Source: Alkalicoccus luteus
GTDB taxonomy: Bacteria; Bacillota; Bacilli; Bacillales; Salisediminibacteriaceae
Assembly: GCA_052061695.1 (NCBI GenBank)
Contig: JBPZEY010000008.1
DNA length: 64,000 bases
Strand: one strand, 5' to 3'
Below are positions 17,246 through 25,181 of this stretch, in pieces. A model generated the notes under the pieces. It was not told where the DNA came from. It made no database searches and saw only the letters and a list, made by a program, of their open reading frames with translations. Numbering within the stretch: the stretch's first letter is position 1; the number at the start of each line of letters is the position of its first letter. The translations under genes were made by a program, and so were the position numbers.

Positions 17246-18142
17246 ATGAAGATCGGGTTTATCGGCCTTGGGAAAATGGGCTATAACCTGGCGCTGAATT
17301 TAATGGATCATCAGCACGAGGTTGTTGCAAATGATGTGAATAACGAACAGATCAGTGCACTGGCACGTGAAGGAGCGGAGCCGGCCTGGAGCCTGGAAGA
17401 AGTTGTGCAGAAGCTGGAAGCACCGAGAACGGTCTGGCTGATGGTGCCGGCAGGAGAAATTACCGGCGCGCTTGTAGATCAGCTGGCAGAGCTGCTCGAG
17501 CCGGGTGACACCGTGATCGACGGAGGCAACTCCAACTATAAAGATTCCCTTGCACGCAATGAGAAGCTGCGCGGACTTGGCATGCACTTTGTCGATGTCG
17601 GGACAAGCGGAGGCGTGGAAGGTGCGAGAGAAGGCGCCTGCATGATGGTCGGCGGCGATCAGGAGATTATCAGCCGCATCGAACCGATTTTTACTGATAC
17701 GACAATTGAAAACGGTTACCTGCATGCCGGGGCGCCGGGCAGCGGTCATTTCCTCAAAATGATCCATAACGGAATTGAGTACGGCATGATGCAGTCGATC
17801 GCAGAAGGATTCGACATTTTGGAAAAAAGCCAGTTTGACTACGACTACGAGCAGGTAGCGAAGGTATGGAACCACGGATCGGTTATCCGCTCCTGGCTCA
17901 TGGAACTGACGCAGAACGCGTTCTCAAAAGATCCAAAGCTCGACGGCATCCGCGGCGTCATGAACTCGTCCGGCGAAGGCAAGTGGACGGTGGAATCCGC
18001 ACTGGATCTGGAAGTACCGGCACCGGTCATCGCGCTTTCTCTGATGATGCGCCACCGGTCTCAGGAAGACGACACGTTCACAGGCAAGGTAGTGGCAGCG
18101 CTCCGAAACGAATTCGGCGGCCATGCAGTTGTAAAGAAGTAG
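17246..18142 (+). CDS. gntZ: 6-phosphogluconate dehydrogenase, decarboxylating (short type)
   Basis: A 298-residue enzyme of the short 6PGDH class, which oxidises 6-phosphogluconate to ribulose-5-phosphate and CO2. The nucleotide site is GLGKMGYNLA (residues 6-15). IDGGNSNYKDS and FVDVGTSGGVEGAREG are substrate-site signatures, and HFLKMIHNGIEYGMMQ contains the catalytic Lys and the HNGIEYG motif. The short type is usually NAD-dependent (family knowledge). A GGAAGGAG site precedes the ATG. It works with the gluconokinase across the divergent promoter and with rpiA downstream. Confidence 0.93.
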   Translation: MKIGFIGLGKMGYNLALNLMDHQHEVVANDVNNEQISALAREGAEPAWSLEEVVQKLEAPRTVWLMVPAGEITGALVDQLAELLEPGDTVIDGGNSNYKDSLARNEKLRGLGMHFVDVGTSGGVEGAREGACMMVGGDQEIISRIEPIFTDTTIENGYLHAGAPGSGHFLKMIHNGIEYGMMQSIAEGFDILEKSQFDYDYEQVAKVWNHGSVIRSWLMELTQNAFSKDPKLDGIRGVMNSSGEGKWTVESALDLEVPAPVIALSLMMRHRSQEDDTFTGKVVAALRNEFGGHAVVKK

Positions 18143-18149
18143 GTATCAT

Positions 18150-18170
18150 GAGGGGAGCGTGCTCCCCTCC
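18150..18170 (+). other. Hairpin between gntZ and dctP
   Basis: AGGGGAGC and GCTCCCCT form a compact stem with no strong T run. It may partly terminate the transcript or protect the gntZ end while the TRAP genes continue. Confidence 0.5.
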
Positions 18171-18196
18171 AACTATAAAAAAGAGGTGACGTATTC

Positions 18197-19315
18197 ATGA
18201 AAAAGAAAGCAGTTCTTTCCGTAACGATGGCGTTTGGTCTCACAGCAGTGCTTGCAGCTTGCGGCGATGCAGAAAACAATAACGGCGGTGCGGACAACGG
18301 CGCGAACAATGCGGAAGAAAATGTAAGCGATAACAATGAGGCAGAAGCAGCGAACTCCGAGTACTCCAGCGGCGATGCCTCCTACGTCATTGAAGCCGGC
18401 ATCGGGCTGAACAATCAGCACCCGCAGTACGAAGGGCTTCTCCGCTTTAAGGAAATCGTAGAAGAAGCAACAGACGGCGATGTGTACGTCGAGACCTACC
18501 ACAGCTCCCAGCTTGGTGACGACCGTGAAATGATGGAAGCGTTGCAGCTAGGCAGCCAGGAGGTGACGATTCCGTCCACGGCACCTGTAACGAACTTCGT
18601 TGAGGAGTATGCGATTCTCGACTTCCCGTTCCTGTTCGCAAATGAAGAAGTGGCGATGGAAGTACTGAACGGGGAAATCGGTGATGAGCTGCTCGATTCT
18701 CTTGAGGATCAGGAAATGGTTGGACTGGCATGGTGGGAAAACGGCTACCGCGATCTGACGAACAGCACACAGCCGGTTGAAACAGCAGAAGATTTCCAGG
18801 GACTGACGATCCGCACGATGGAAAACGAAGTGCATTTAGAAGCCTTCTCCGAGCTTGGAGCGAACCCGACGCCAATGGCGTTCGGTGAACTGTTTACCGG
18901 CATGCAGCAGGGTACAGTAGACGGTCAGGAGAACCCGCTTGCGACGATTTACCTGGAAGGATTCTATGAAGTGCAGGATTACTATTCTGATACGAACCAC
19001 GTCTACAGCCCGTTCGTCTTCCTGATGAGCAAGCAGTTTTATGATTCCCTCCCGGATGACTACCAGGAGATCGTAGGCGATGCCGCTCAGGAGGCAGGCG
19101 AGTTCCAGATCGAACAGAACCGTGCGCAAAATGAAGAGCTGCTTGAAGCACTGATCGACGAAGGCATGGAGCATTCTGAAGTAACGGATGAGGCCCGCGA
19201 AGAAATGGCGGAAATCGTTCAGCCGGTTAACGACCAGTTTGCTGAACAGCTGGATCAGGACTTTGTAGAGCGCTTTTTCCAGGCAGTTGAAGAAGCAGAG
19301 GAAATGCATCAGTAA
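18197..19315 (+). CDS. TRAP substrate-binding lipoprotein (DctP type)
   Basis: A 372-residue TRAP receptor. The signal ends in LAAC (Cys22), followed by an Asn/Glu-rich acidic linker of about 35 residues. Fold landmarks are SSQLGDDREMMEALQLGSQE, LTIRTMENE (with the arginine expected to hold a carboxylate) and GELFTGMQQGTVDGQENPLATI. The operon's sugar-acid enzymes suggest gluconate and/or galactonate as ligand. It differs clearly from the other two receptors in this window, so each TRAP system probably has its own substrate. A ribosome site AAGAGGTG precedes the ATG. Confidence 0.92.
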   Translation: MKKKAVLSVTMAFGLTAVLAACGDAENNNGGADNGANNAEENVSDNNEAEAANSEYSSGDASYVIEAGIGLNNQHPQYEGLLRFKEIVEEATDGDVYVETYHSSQLGDDREMMEALQLGSQEVTIPSTAPVTNFVEEYAILDFPFLFANEEVAMEVLNGEIGDELLDSLEDQEMVGLAWWENGYRDLTNSTQPVETAEDFQGLTIRTMENEVHLEAFSELGANPTPMAFGELFTGMQQGTVDGQENPLATIYLEGFYEVQDYYSDTNHVYSPFVFLMSKQFYDSLPDDYQEIVGDAAQEAGEFQIEQNRAQNEELLEALIDEGMEHSEVTDEAREEMAEIVQPVNDQFAEQLDQDFVERFFQAVEEAEEMHQ

Positions 19316-19327
19316 GTGAAGGAAGCC

Positions 19328-19434
19328 GGAGTGTACCACACTCCTGACATACTCCGCCCCATCCCCCTTGGGGCGGCTTTCCAGCACGAGCAAAGCCGGA
19401 CGCCGCTTAGGCGGCGCCCGGAACTGGCCGTGCT
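19328..19434 (+). other. Three stem-loops between dctP and dctQ
   Basis: The 170-base gap is unusually structured. The stems are GGAGTGT/ACACTCC (19328-19344), CCGCCCC/GGGGCGG (19354-19376), and a nested structure CGCCGC/GCGGCG inside CCGG pairs and AGCACG/CGTGCT (19383-19434). These could set a higher receptor-to-permease ratio by stabilising or partly ending the dctP message. Confidence 0.55.
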
Positions 19435-19485
19435 CCATTTATTTCTGTACTTAAGCTTGGCTTTGATGATAAAGGCGGTGGAAGC

Positions 19486-20061
19486 ATGCGTATTATCCGA
19501 TGGCTGGACGAACATATCGAGGAGGCACTGCTCGTTGTTTTCTCCAGTATTATGATCATTATTATCGCCCTCCAGGTGTTCATGCGCTACGTAATCGGCG
19601 ATTCGCTGGCCTGGTCGGAGGAACTGGCCCGGTTCTCGTTTATCTGGCTTGTGTATATCGGGATCAGCTACGGGATTAAAAAGCAGCGCCACATCAAAGT
19701 GGATGTGATGCTGACCGTGTTTAAGCACCGTGGCAAAATCATTCTCAATATGATTTCCAATGTCATTTTCCTGGCGTTTGCGGTTGTCATCATTTACTAC
19801 GGCACCGATATTGCGACACGTATTCTCGAGCTCGGCCAGCGTTCACCTGGTCTTGGAGTGCCGATGGGACTCGTCTACATGGCGACACCTGTCGGAATGG
19901 GGCTCACGGTGATCCGGCTTCTGCAGCAGCTGTACCAGCAGGGACGGGCGCTTGCAGGCAAGGGTGACTTCTCCGTCGAGCTTGAGCACGACAAAGCGCT
20001 CGACACGCAGGAAGAGCTGATTGAGAAAAATGAAGACGACCAACCGAAGGTAGACAGGTAG
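19486..20061 (+). CDS. TRAP transporter small permease (DctQ type)
   Basis: A 191-residue DctQ subunit with four membrane helices. The conserved DSLAWSEELARFSFIWLVYIGISYG segment spans the helix 2 region. A charged cytoplasmic C-terminal tail of about 35 residues (rich in Glu and Asp) is longer than in the sibling subunits here. It is followed after 13 bases by the large permease. Confidence 0.9.
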   Translation: MRIIRWLDEHIEEALLVVFSSIMIIIIALQVFMRYVIGDSLAWSEELARFSFIWLVYIGISYGIKKQRHIKVDVMLTVFKHRGKIILNMISNVIFLAFAVVIIYYGTDIATRILELGQRSPGLGVPMGLVYMATPVGMGLTVIRLLQQLYQQGRALAGKGDFSVELEHDKALDTQEELIEKNEDDQPKVDR

Positions 20062-20074
20062 GAGGGATGTAGCC

Positions 20075-21355
20075 GTGACAGAAGCGATATTGTTTATTAG
20101 TTTTGCCGTACTGCTCCTTTTGAGCGTACCGGTCGGGATCGCACTCGGTGTGGCGACCCTGCTTACCATCGTGTTTGCCGATGTGCAGACGATCGATTTC
20201 CTAGCTCAGGCGATGGTCACTTCGATTGACTCCTTTCCGCTGATGGCCGTCCCGTTCTTTATCATTGCCGGTGAAATTATGGGACGCGGTGGCATCACGG
20301 AACGGTTGTTTGGCGTCGCCAACTCACTTGTCGGAAATAAAACCGGCGGCTTTGCAATTGCGACGATCGTGACCGCGCTCTTTTTTGCAGCGATTTCCGG
20401 ATCTGCTCCGGCAACGGTTGCTGCGATCGGCGGGATGATGATTCCGGCGATGGTCAGCCTCGGCTATGATAAGCGGTTTGCGACAGCGACAGTTGCGGCC
20501 GCCGGGTCCCTCGGCGTGATGATTCCGCCGAGTATCCCGATGGTCATGTACGGGGTGACAGGGTCAACCTCCATCGGTGATATGTTTATCGCCGGGATTA
20601 TTCCCGGTCTGATCGTTGCCGGTTTTCTGATTGCGTTTGCTTATTTTTATTCGAAGAAAATGGGCTACAAGGGTGACTCGGAAGAGCCGTTTACGTTTAA
20701 GCGGTTCGGAGCGGAGTGCTGGCGGGCGAAGTGGGCGCTCTTAATTCCGATCATCATTCTCGGTGGTATTTACGGCGGTATCTTTACACCGACAGAAGCG
20801 GCCGTGATTGCCGTCGTCTACGGGATACTGATCAGCGTGTTCGTCTACCGCGAGCTGCCGATTAAAAAGCTGCCGAGCGTGCTCGCAGCCGGATCGCTTA
20901 CGACCGCAACCGTGCTCATCGTCGTTGGCTCTGCGACGGCTTTCGGTCAGCTGTTGACGCGTCAGCAGGTACCGACACGGATTGCTGAAGCGATGGTGCA
21001 GGTATCGGAGAATCCGGTTATCATCATGCTGCTCATCATCGTGCTGCTTTTGATCGTCGGCTGCTTTATGGACACGCTTGCGTCGATCATCATTCTGACG
21101 CCGCTCCTGCTTCCGGTAGCCGTTGAGTTCGGCTATGATCCGGTGCACTTCGGGATGGTCATGATCATCACGCTTGCGATCGGCTTTATTACACCGCCGC
21201 TCGGGGTGAACCTGTTCGTCAGCTCCGGAATATCCGGACTGCCGATCATGACGATCGCCCGCGGCGTGATTCCGTACTTCTTTATGATGCTGATCGCACT
21301 GCTGATCATCACCTTTATTCCGCAGCTTTCGCTGTACCTGCCGTCATTCAGGTAG
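20075..21355 (+). CDS. TRAP transporter large permease (DctM type)
   Basis: A 426-residue multi-helix permease with the DctM signatures VPVGIALGV, PFFIIAGEIMGRGGI, SGSAPATVAAIG, MIPPSIPMVMYG and FITPPLGVNLFV. It forms the transport core with the preceding DctQ and the DctP receptor. A terminator lies just downstream, so the sugar-acid enzyme genes that follow may have partly separate expression. The GTG start has AGGAGGGATG upstream. Confidence 0.92.
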   Translation: MTEAILFISFAVLLLLSVPVGIALGVATLLTIVFADVQTIDFLAQAMVTSIDSFPLMAVPFFIIAGEIMGRGGITERLFGVANSLVGNKTGGFAIATIVTALFFAAISGSAPATVAAIGGMMIPAMVSLGYDKRFATATVAAAGSLGVMIPPSIPMVMYGVTGSTSIGDMFIAGIIPGLIVAGFLIAFAYFYSKKMGYKGDSEEPFTFKRFGAECWRAKWALLIPIIILGGIYGGIFTPTEAAVIAVVYGILISVFVYRELPIKKLPSVLAAGSLTTATVLIVVGSATAFGQLLTRQQVPTRIAEAMVQVSENPVIIMLLIIVLLLIVGCFMDTLASIIILTPLLLPVAVEFGYDPVHFGMVMIITLAIGFITPPLGVNLFVSSGISGLPIMTIARGVIPYFFMMLIALLIITFIPQLSLYLPSFR

Positions 21356-21367
21356 CGATTTGACAAC

Positions 21368-21401
21368 AGCCGTCCAACCAGCTTTTGGACGGCTTTTCTT
21401 T
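21368..21401 (+). terminator. Terminator after the TRAP genes
   Basis: A perfect 10-bp stem (AGCCGTCCAA, 21368-21377, with 21385-21394) is followed by TTTCTTT. It lies only about 30 bases before the HPr-like gene, so it may be a read-through attenuator. Confidence 0.8.
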
Positions 21402-21432
21402 ATCATTTGTTGAAAAAGGAGTGCTGTATTAT

Positions 21433-21690
21433 ATGGAGACAGCCAAACAGGATATTACGATCCGTCTGGAGGAAACTCAGACGATTGTGGAGCTGACCAA
21501 TCTGCTTACGCCGTATGAATCGGACATTTATATCGTGAACCGCTCCGGCGGGAACGTGATCGAGGCAAACGTCAAAAGTCTGCTCGGGCTCGTCAGCCTG
21601 CGCATCGGCAACGGAGACCGGGTCACGGTAAGGGCAGAGGGATCAGACGCAGAAGCAGCGCTCGATGCGGTCGTCCAATTCTTAACATAG
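21433..21690 (+). CDS. HPr-like protein lacking the phosphorylated histidine
   Basis: An 85-residue protein with the HPr fold pattern. The strand-helix run SDIYIVN, the regulatory segment ANVKSLLGLVSLRIGNGD and the C-terminal RVTVRAEGSDAEAALDAVVQFL match HPr closely. The serine in VKSLLG (Ser49) aligns with HPr Ser46, the HPr-kinase target. The region that should carry His15 (GLHARPA in HPr) is replaced by LEETQTIVE, and the whole protein has no histidine. It therefore cannot pass phosphate to PTS sugars. It resembles Crh in principle, a CcpA co-repressor lacking His15. The start at 21433 follows AAGGAG. It heads the galactonate gene group, 11 bases before dgoD. Confidence 0.75.
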   Translation: METAKQDITIRLEETQTIVELTNLLTPYESDIYIVNRSGGNVIEANVKSLLGLVSLRIGNGDRVTVRAEGSDAEAALDAVVQFLT

Positions 21691-21701
21691 GAGGAATCAT
21701 G

Positions 21702-22850
21702 ATGAAAGTGACGTCGATGGAATGCTTTATCGTACCGCCGAGGTGGTGCTTTTTGAAGGTGGAAACAGACGAGGGAATTACCGGCTGGGGCGAACCGGTC
21801 GTGGAAGGCCGTGCCTCTACAGTGAAGGCAGCAGTTGAAGAACTGAAGGAATACGTCATCGGCCGCGATCCGCGACTGATTGAAGATACGTGGAACATGC
21901 TCTACCGGAGCGGCTTTTACCGCGGCGGACCGGTGCATATGAGTGCGCTCGCGGGTATCGACCAGGCGCTCTGGGATATTAAAGGCAAGTTTCACGGCGC
22001 GCCGGTGTATGACCTGCTCGGAGGAGCGTGCCGGGAAAAGATGCGCGTCTATTCGTGGATCGGCGGTGACAGGCCTGACGACGTGGTGGAACACGTGAAG
22101 CAGCAGCTGGAGCAGGGGTTTACGGCAGTCAAAATGAATGCAACCAACGAAATGCAGTACATTGATTCCTATAAAAAGATCGATGAAGCGGTGGATCGGA
22201 TTGCGGCGATCCGCGACGCTGTCGGGCAGGACGTGGAAGTCGGACTCGATTTTCACGGCCGGGTGCATAAGCCGATGGCAAAAGTGCTCGCCAAAGCATT
22301 AGAGCCGTACCGGCCGATGTTTCTGGAGGAGCCGGTGCTTCCGGAAAACAATGAGGCGCTTGCGGAAATTGCGCGCAGCACGTCGATCCCGATTGCGACC
22401 GGAGAGCGGATGTATTCGAAATGGGATTTTAAGCCGCTGCTTGAAGGCGGCTACGCTGACATCATCCAGCCGGATCTTTCGCACGCGGGCGGCATCACCG
22501 AATGCCGGAAAATCGCGGCGATGGCAGAAGCGTATGATGTGGCGCTCGCACCGCACTGTCCGCTGGGGCCGGTTGCGCTCGCTTCGTGCCTGCAGGTGGA
22601 CGCCGTTTCACATAACGCGTTTATTCAGGAGCAGAGCTTTGGCATTCACTACAACGTCGGCAATGACTTAAATGACTACCTGATGGATACGTCGGTTTTT
22701 GCGTTCGAAGACGGATTTGTTCATCTGCCAAAGGGACCGGGCCTTGGTGTAGAAATGGATGAAGACAAAATCCGCCGCGCTGCAGATGATGCGTTTGCCT
22801 GGAAAAACCCGGTCTGGCGCCACGCAGACGGCAGCATTGCAGAATGGTAA
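21702..22850 (+). CDS. dgoD: D-galactonate dehydratase
   Basis: A 382-residue enolase-superfamily enzyme (mandelate racemase subgroup) that converts D-galactonate to 2-keto-3-deoxygalactonate. The N-terminal pattern VPPRWCFLKVETDEGITGWGEP and the FYRGGPVHMSALAGIDQALWDIKGK run are close to those I recall for E. coli DgoD. Metal and acid/base residues are seen in GLDFHGR, LEEPV and PHCPLGP. The AGGAGG site is 4 bases from the ATG at 21699 and 7 from the ATG at 21702, so I prefer the latter. Other sugar-acid dehydratases are possible, but DgoD fits best. Confidence 0.88.
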   Translation: MKVTSMECFIVPPRWCFLKVETDEGITGWGEPVVEGRASTVKAAVEELKEYVIGRDPRLIEDTWNMLYRSGFYRGGPVHMSALAGIDQALWDIKGKFHGAPVYDLLGGACREKMRVYSWIGGDRPDDVVEHVKQQLEQGFTAVKMNATNEMQYIDSYKKIDEAVDRIAAIRDAVGQDVEVGLDFHGRVHKPMAKVLAKALEPYRPMFLEEPVLPENNEALAEIARSTSIPIATGERMYSKWDFKPLLEGGYADIIQPDLSHAGGITECRKIAAMAEAYDVALAPHCPLGPVALASCLQVDAVSHNAFIQEQSFGIHYNVGNDLNDYLMDTSVFAFEDGFVHLPKGPGLGVEMDEDKIRRAADDAFAWKNPVWRHADGSIAEW

Positions 22851-22864
22851 GGAGGAGAAGCACT

Positions 22865-23842
22865 ATGACGTCACCGGAAGTGATTACGATGGGCGAGACA
22901 ATGGTGATTATGAACCCCCAGCAGGATCTGCCGCTTGAATACGTGGATACCTTCCGCAAGCAGTTTGGCGGCGCAGAATCGAACGTAGCCGTCGGTGTTG
23001 CAAGGCTCGGACATACGAGCGGCTGGATCAGCCGCGTAGGCGACGATCCATTTGGCACGTATATTGAAAAAAATCTCCGTGGCGAAGGGATCGACCTGAC
23101 ACATGTAGTACGGGATCAGCAGGCACCGACGGGTTTCTTTTTTAAGGAACGCCGCCGCGCGGCCAGCGTTAACGTGTACTACTACCGGGCCGGCTCGGCA
23201 GCTAGCAGGCTGCAGCCGGGGGACGTGGACCCGGAATACGTAGCTGGCGCAAAGCTCGTGCACTTGTCCGGAATCCTTCCGGCATTGAGCACCGACTGCC
23301 GCCACGCAGCCGATCAGCTGCTGGAAACGGCTAAAAACGCAGCCATTCCGGTTGTATTTGACCCGAATGTGCGGATGAAGCTGTGGAACAGCCGCGAAGA
23401 AGCGGCTGAGATTTTGAACCGCTATGCGCTTGCAAGCGACTATGTGCTGATCGGTCAGTCAGAAGGCGAGCTGCTCGCAGACGAACGCGAACCGGAGGCG
23501 ATCGCTTCGTTTTACCAGCGACAGAATCCGGAGCTGACGGTCGTGGTCAAGCTCGGAGAAGACGGGGCGTTCGTTTCAGCACCCAGCGAGCAGTTATATG
23601 TCGCCGGCTACCCCGTTCAGAACGTGACCGATCCAATCGGCGCAGGCGACGCATTTGCCGCTGCCTTTATGAGCGGACTGCTCCACGAAGAAACGCTCTC
23701 GAAATCGGTGCAGCTCGGTAACGCTGCCGGAGCATGTACGGTTCAGGCAGCAGGTGACATAGAAGGATTTCCATCACGACAGGAGCTGGACACGCTGATT
23801 CAGGCTGAAGGAAAACGACCGGCCGAAGACGTGAAACGGTAA
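22865..23842 (+). CDS. PfkB-family 2-keto-3-deoxy sugar-acid kinase
   Basis: A 325-residue ribokinase/PfkB kinase. Visible are the N-terminal GETMVIMNP, the substrate motif GGAESNVAVGVARLG, and the C-terminal PfkB signature DPIGAGDAFAAAFMSG with the catalytic Asp. It is placed between the dehydratase and the aldolase, so it should phosphorylate 2-keto-3-deoxygalactonate (or the gluconate epimer) at C6. The start at 22865 has AAGGAGGAG upstream; the longer frame overlaps dgoD without a ribosome site. Confidence 0.87.
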   Translation: MTSPEVITMGETMVIMNPQQDLPLEYVDTFRKQFGGAESNVAVGVARLGHTSGWISRVGDDPFGTYIEKNLRGEGIDLTHVVRDQQAPTGFFFKERRRAASVNVYYYRAGSAASRLQPGDVDPEYVAGAKLVHLSGILPALSTDCRHAADQLLETAKNAAIPVVFDPNVRMKLWNSREEAAEILNRYALASDYVLIGQSEGELLADEREPEAIASFYQRQNPELTVVVKLGEDGAFVSAPSEQLYVAGYPVQNVTDPIGAGDAFAAAFMSGLLHEETLSKSVQLGNAAGACTVQAAGDIEGFPSRQELDTLIQAEGKRPAEDVKR

Positions 23843-23859
23843 GTTAAGGAGGGAAAAGT

Positions 23860-24492
23860 ATGCATACATTTCCGATGTTTGAAGCATCACCGATTATTGC
23901 TGTGATCCGTAAACCGCCGAAGGAGCACGTGTTTTCGCTCGTCGAGGCGCTGTTAAAAGGCGGTGTTACGAATTTGGAGCTGACGATGCAGGAGCATGAT
24001 TCTGCTGATACGATTCATGAACTTGTGCACCGCTTCGGGAAAGAAGCCTGGATCGGCGCCGGCACCGTGATTGACGAAGCGCAGGCTGTAGCTGCGGTGC
24101 AGGCGGGAGCTTCGTTTATTTTTTCCCCGAACATGGACAGGCGCGTGATTCAAACGGCAAAAAAGCTTGGTGCCGTCTCGATTCCCGGCGTGCTTACGCC
24201 GACAGAAGCGCTGCAGGCGGTGGAGGCTGGCGCTGACTGTGTCAAAGTCTTTCCGGCGTCCGCGTTCGGACCGCGCTACATCAAGGAGCTGAAGGGACCG
24301 CTTCCGCATGTGCCGATCATTCCGACAGGCGGCATCGACCGGACAAACATCGCGGACTTCCGCGAAGCAGGGGCAATAGCCTGCGGACTTGGAGGCTCGC
24401 TCGTCGACCGGAAGCTGATCGACTCTGGAAACTTTTCTGAACTAACGAGCCGTGCAGAAGAGCTGGTGGCACTTGCCGGAGGCCGTTCATGA
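23860..24492 (+). CDS. 2-keto-3-deoxy-6-phospho sugar-acid aldolase (KDPG/KDPGal type)
   Basis: A 210-residue class I aldolase of the KDPG family. Landmarks are the glutamate loop NLELTMQEHDS, the phosphate and Schiff-base region GADCVKVFPASAFGPRYIK (Lys in VKVFPA) and PTGGIDRTNIADF. It cleaves the phosphorylated keto-deoxy acid to pyruvate and glyceraldehyde-3-phosphate. A second aldolase of the same length lies in the uronate operon at 33971. Their sequences differ widely, consistent with separate recruitment. It overlaps rpiA by 4 bases. Confidence 0.9.
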   Translation: MHTFPMFEASPIIAVIRKPPKEHVFSLVEALLKGGVTNLELTMQEHDSADTIHELVHRFGKEAWIGAGTVIDEAQAVAAVQAGASFIFSPNMDRRVIQTAKKLGAVSIPGVLTPTEALQAVEAGADCVKVFPASAFGPRYIKELKGPLPHVPIIPTGGIDRTNIADFREAGAIACGLGGSLVDRKLIDSGNFSELTSRAEELVALAGGRS

Positions 24493-25169
24493 GCCGGGAG
24501 CGGGAAAAAGAACTCGCGGCTTTAACTGCCGTCGACTGGGTGAAAGACGGAATGACGATCGGTCTCGGCTCGGGCAGCACGATGAACATCTTTATTGAAA
24601 AGCTTGGCGAACGGGTGCAGCAGGGGCTGACAATCGAAGCTGTTTCCTCGTCGGTAAAATCGGCCCGCCTCGCCGGGCAGTATGGCATCCGCGTTCGTAC
24701 TATGGAGGAAGTGGATGCCGTCGAGCTCGCTGTTGATGGCGCCGATGAAGTGACGCCGGAAGGACTGCTCGTCAAAGGCGGGGGCGGCTCGCTGCTGCGG
24801 GAGAAGCTCGTACTGGAAGCAGCAGATAAGCGGCTGATTTTGATTGATGCAGGGAAATACGTGAACGCAGCTGGCGCGTTCCCGCTGCCGGTGGAAATCG
24901 TTCCGTTTGCATACGGGCAGACGATGGAGCGGCTCCGCCGGACGGGCCTTGAGCCGGAGCTGCGTGTACGTGAAGACGAGCCGTTTGTGACGGATAATGG
25001 CCTTTGGATCGTTGACTGTAAAACGAAAGGCGTCACGGTGAGCGAATCGCTGCACGAACAGCTGAAGCTGCTGACTGGCGTCGTCGAGACCGGTATTTTC
25101 GCGTCAGTGGCAGATGACGTGCTGATCGGAAAACAGGAGGAAGTGGAGCACCTGACATTTTCGAGGTAG
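24489..25169 (+). CDS. rpiA: Ribose-5-phosphate isomerase A
   Basis: A 226-residue RpiA that interconverts ribulose-5-phosphate and ribose-5-phosphate. Signature segments are TIGLGSGSTM, AVDGADEVTPEGLLVKGGGG (catalytic Asp and Glu), LREKLVLEAA and LPVEIVPFA. The start overlaps the aldolase stop in an ATGA arrangement. An RpiA gene inside a sugar-acid operon makes sense if gluconate is taken through GntZ to ribulose-5-phosphate. Many Firmicutes use RpiB instead, so this could be the main or an accessory isomerase. Confidence 0.93.
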   Translation: MSREREKELAALTAVDWVKDGMTIGLGSGSTMNIFIEKLGERVQQGLTIEAVSSSVKSARLAGQYGIRVRTMEEVDAVELAVDGADEVTPEGLLVKGGGGSLLREKLVLEAADKRLILIDAGKYVNAAGAFPLPVEIVPFAYGQTMERLRRTGLEPELRVREDEPFVTDNGLWIVDCKTKGVTVSESLHEQLKLLTGVVETGIFASVADDVLIGKQEEVEHLTFSR

Positions 25170-25181
25170 GAGGAGATTCAC

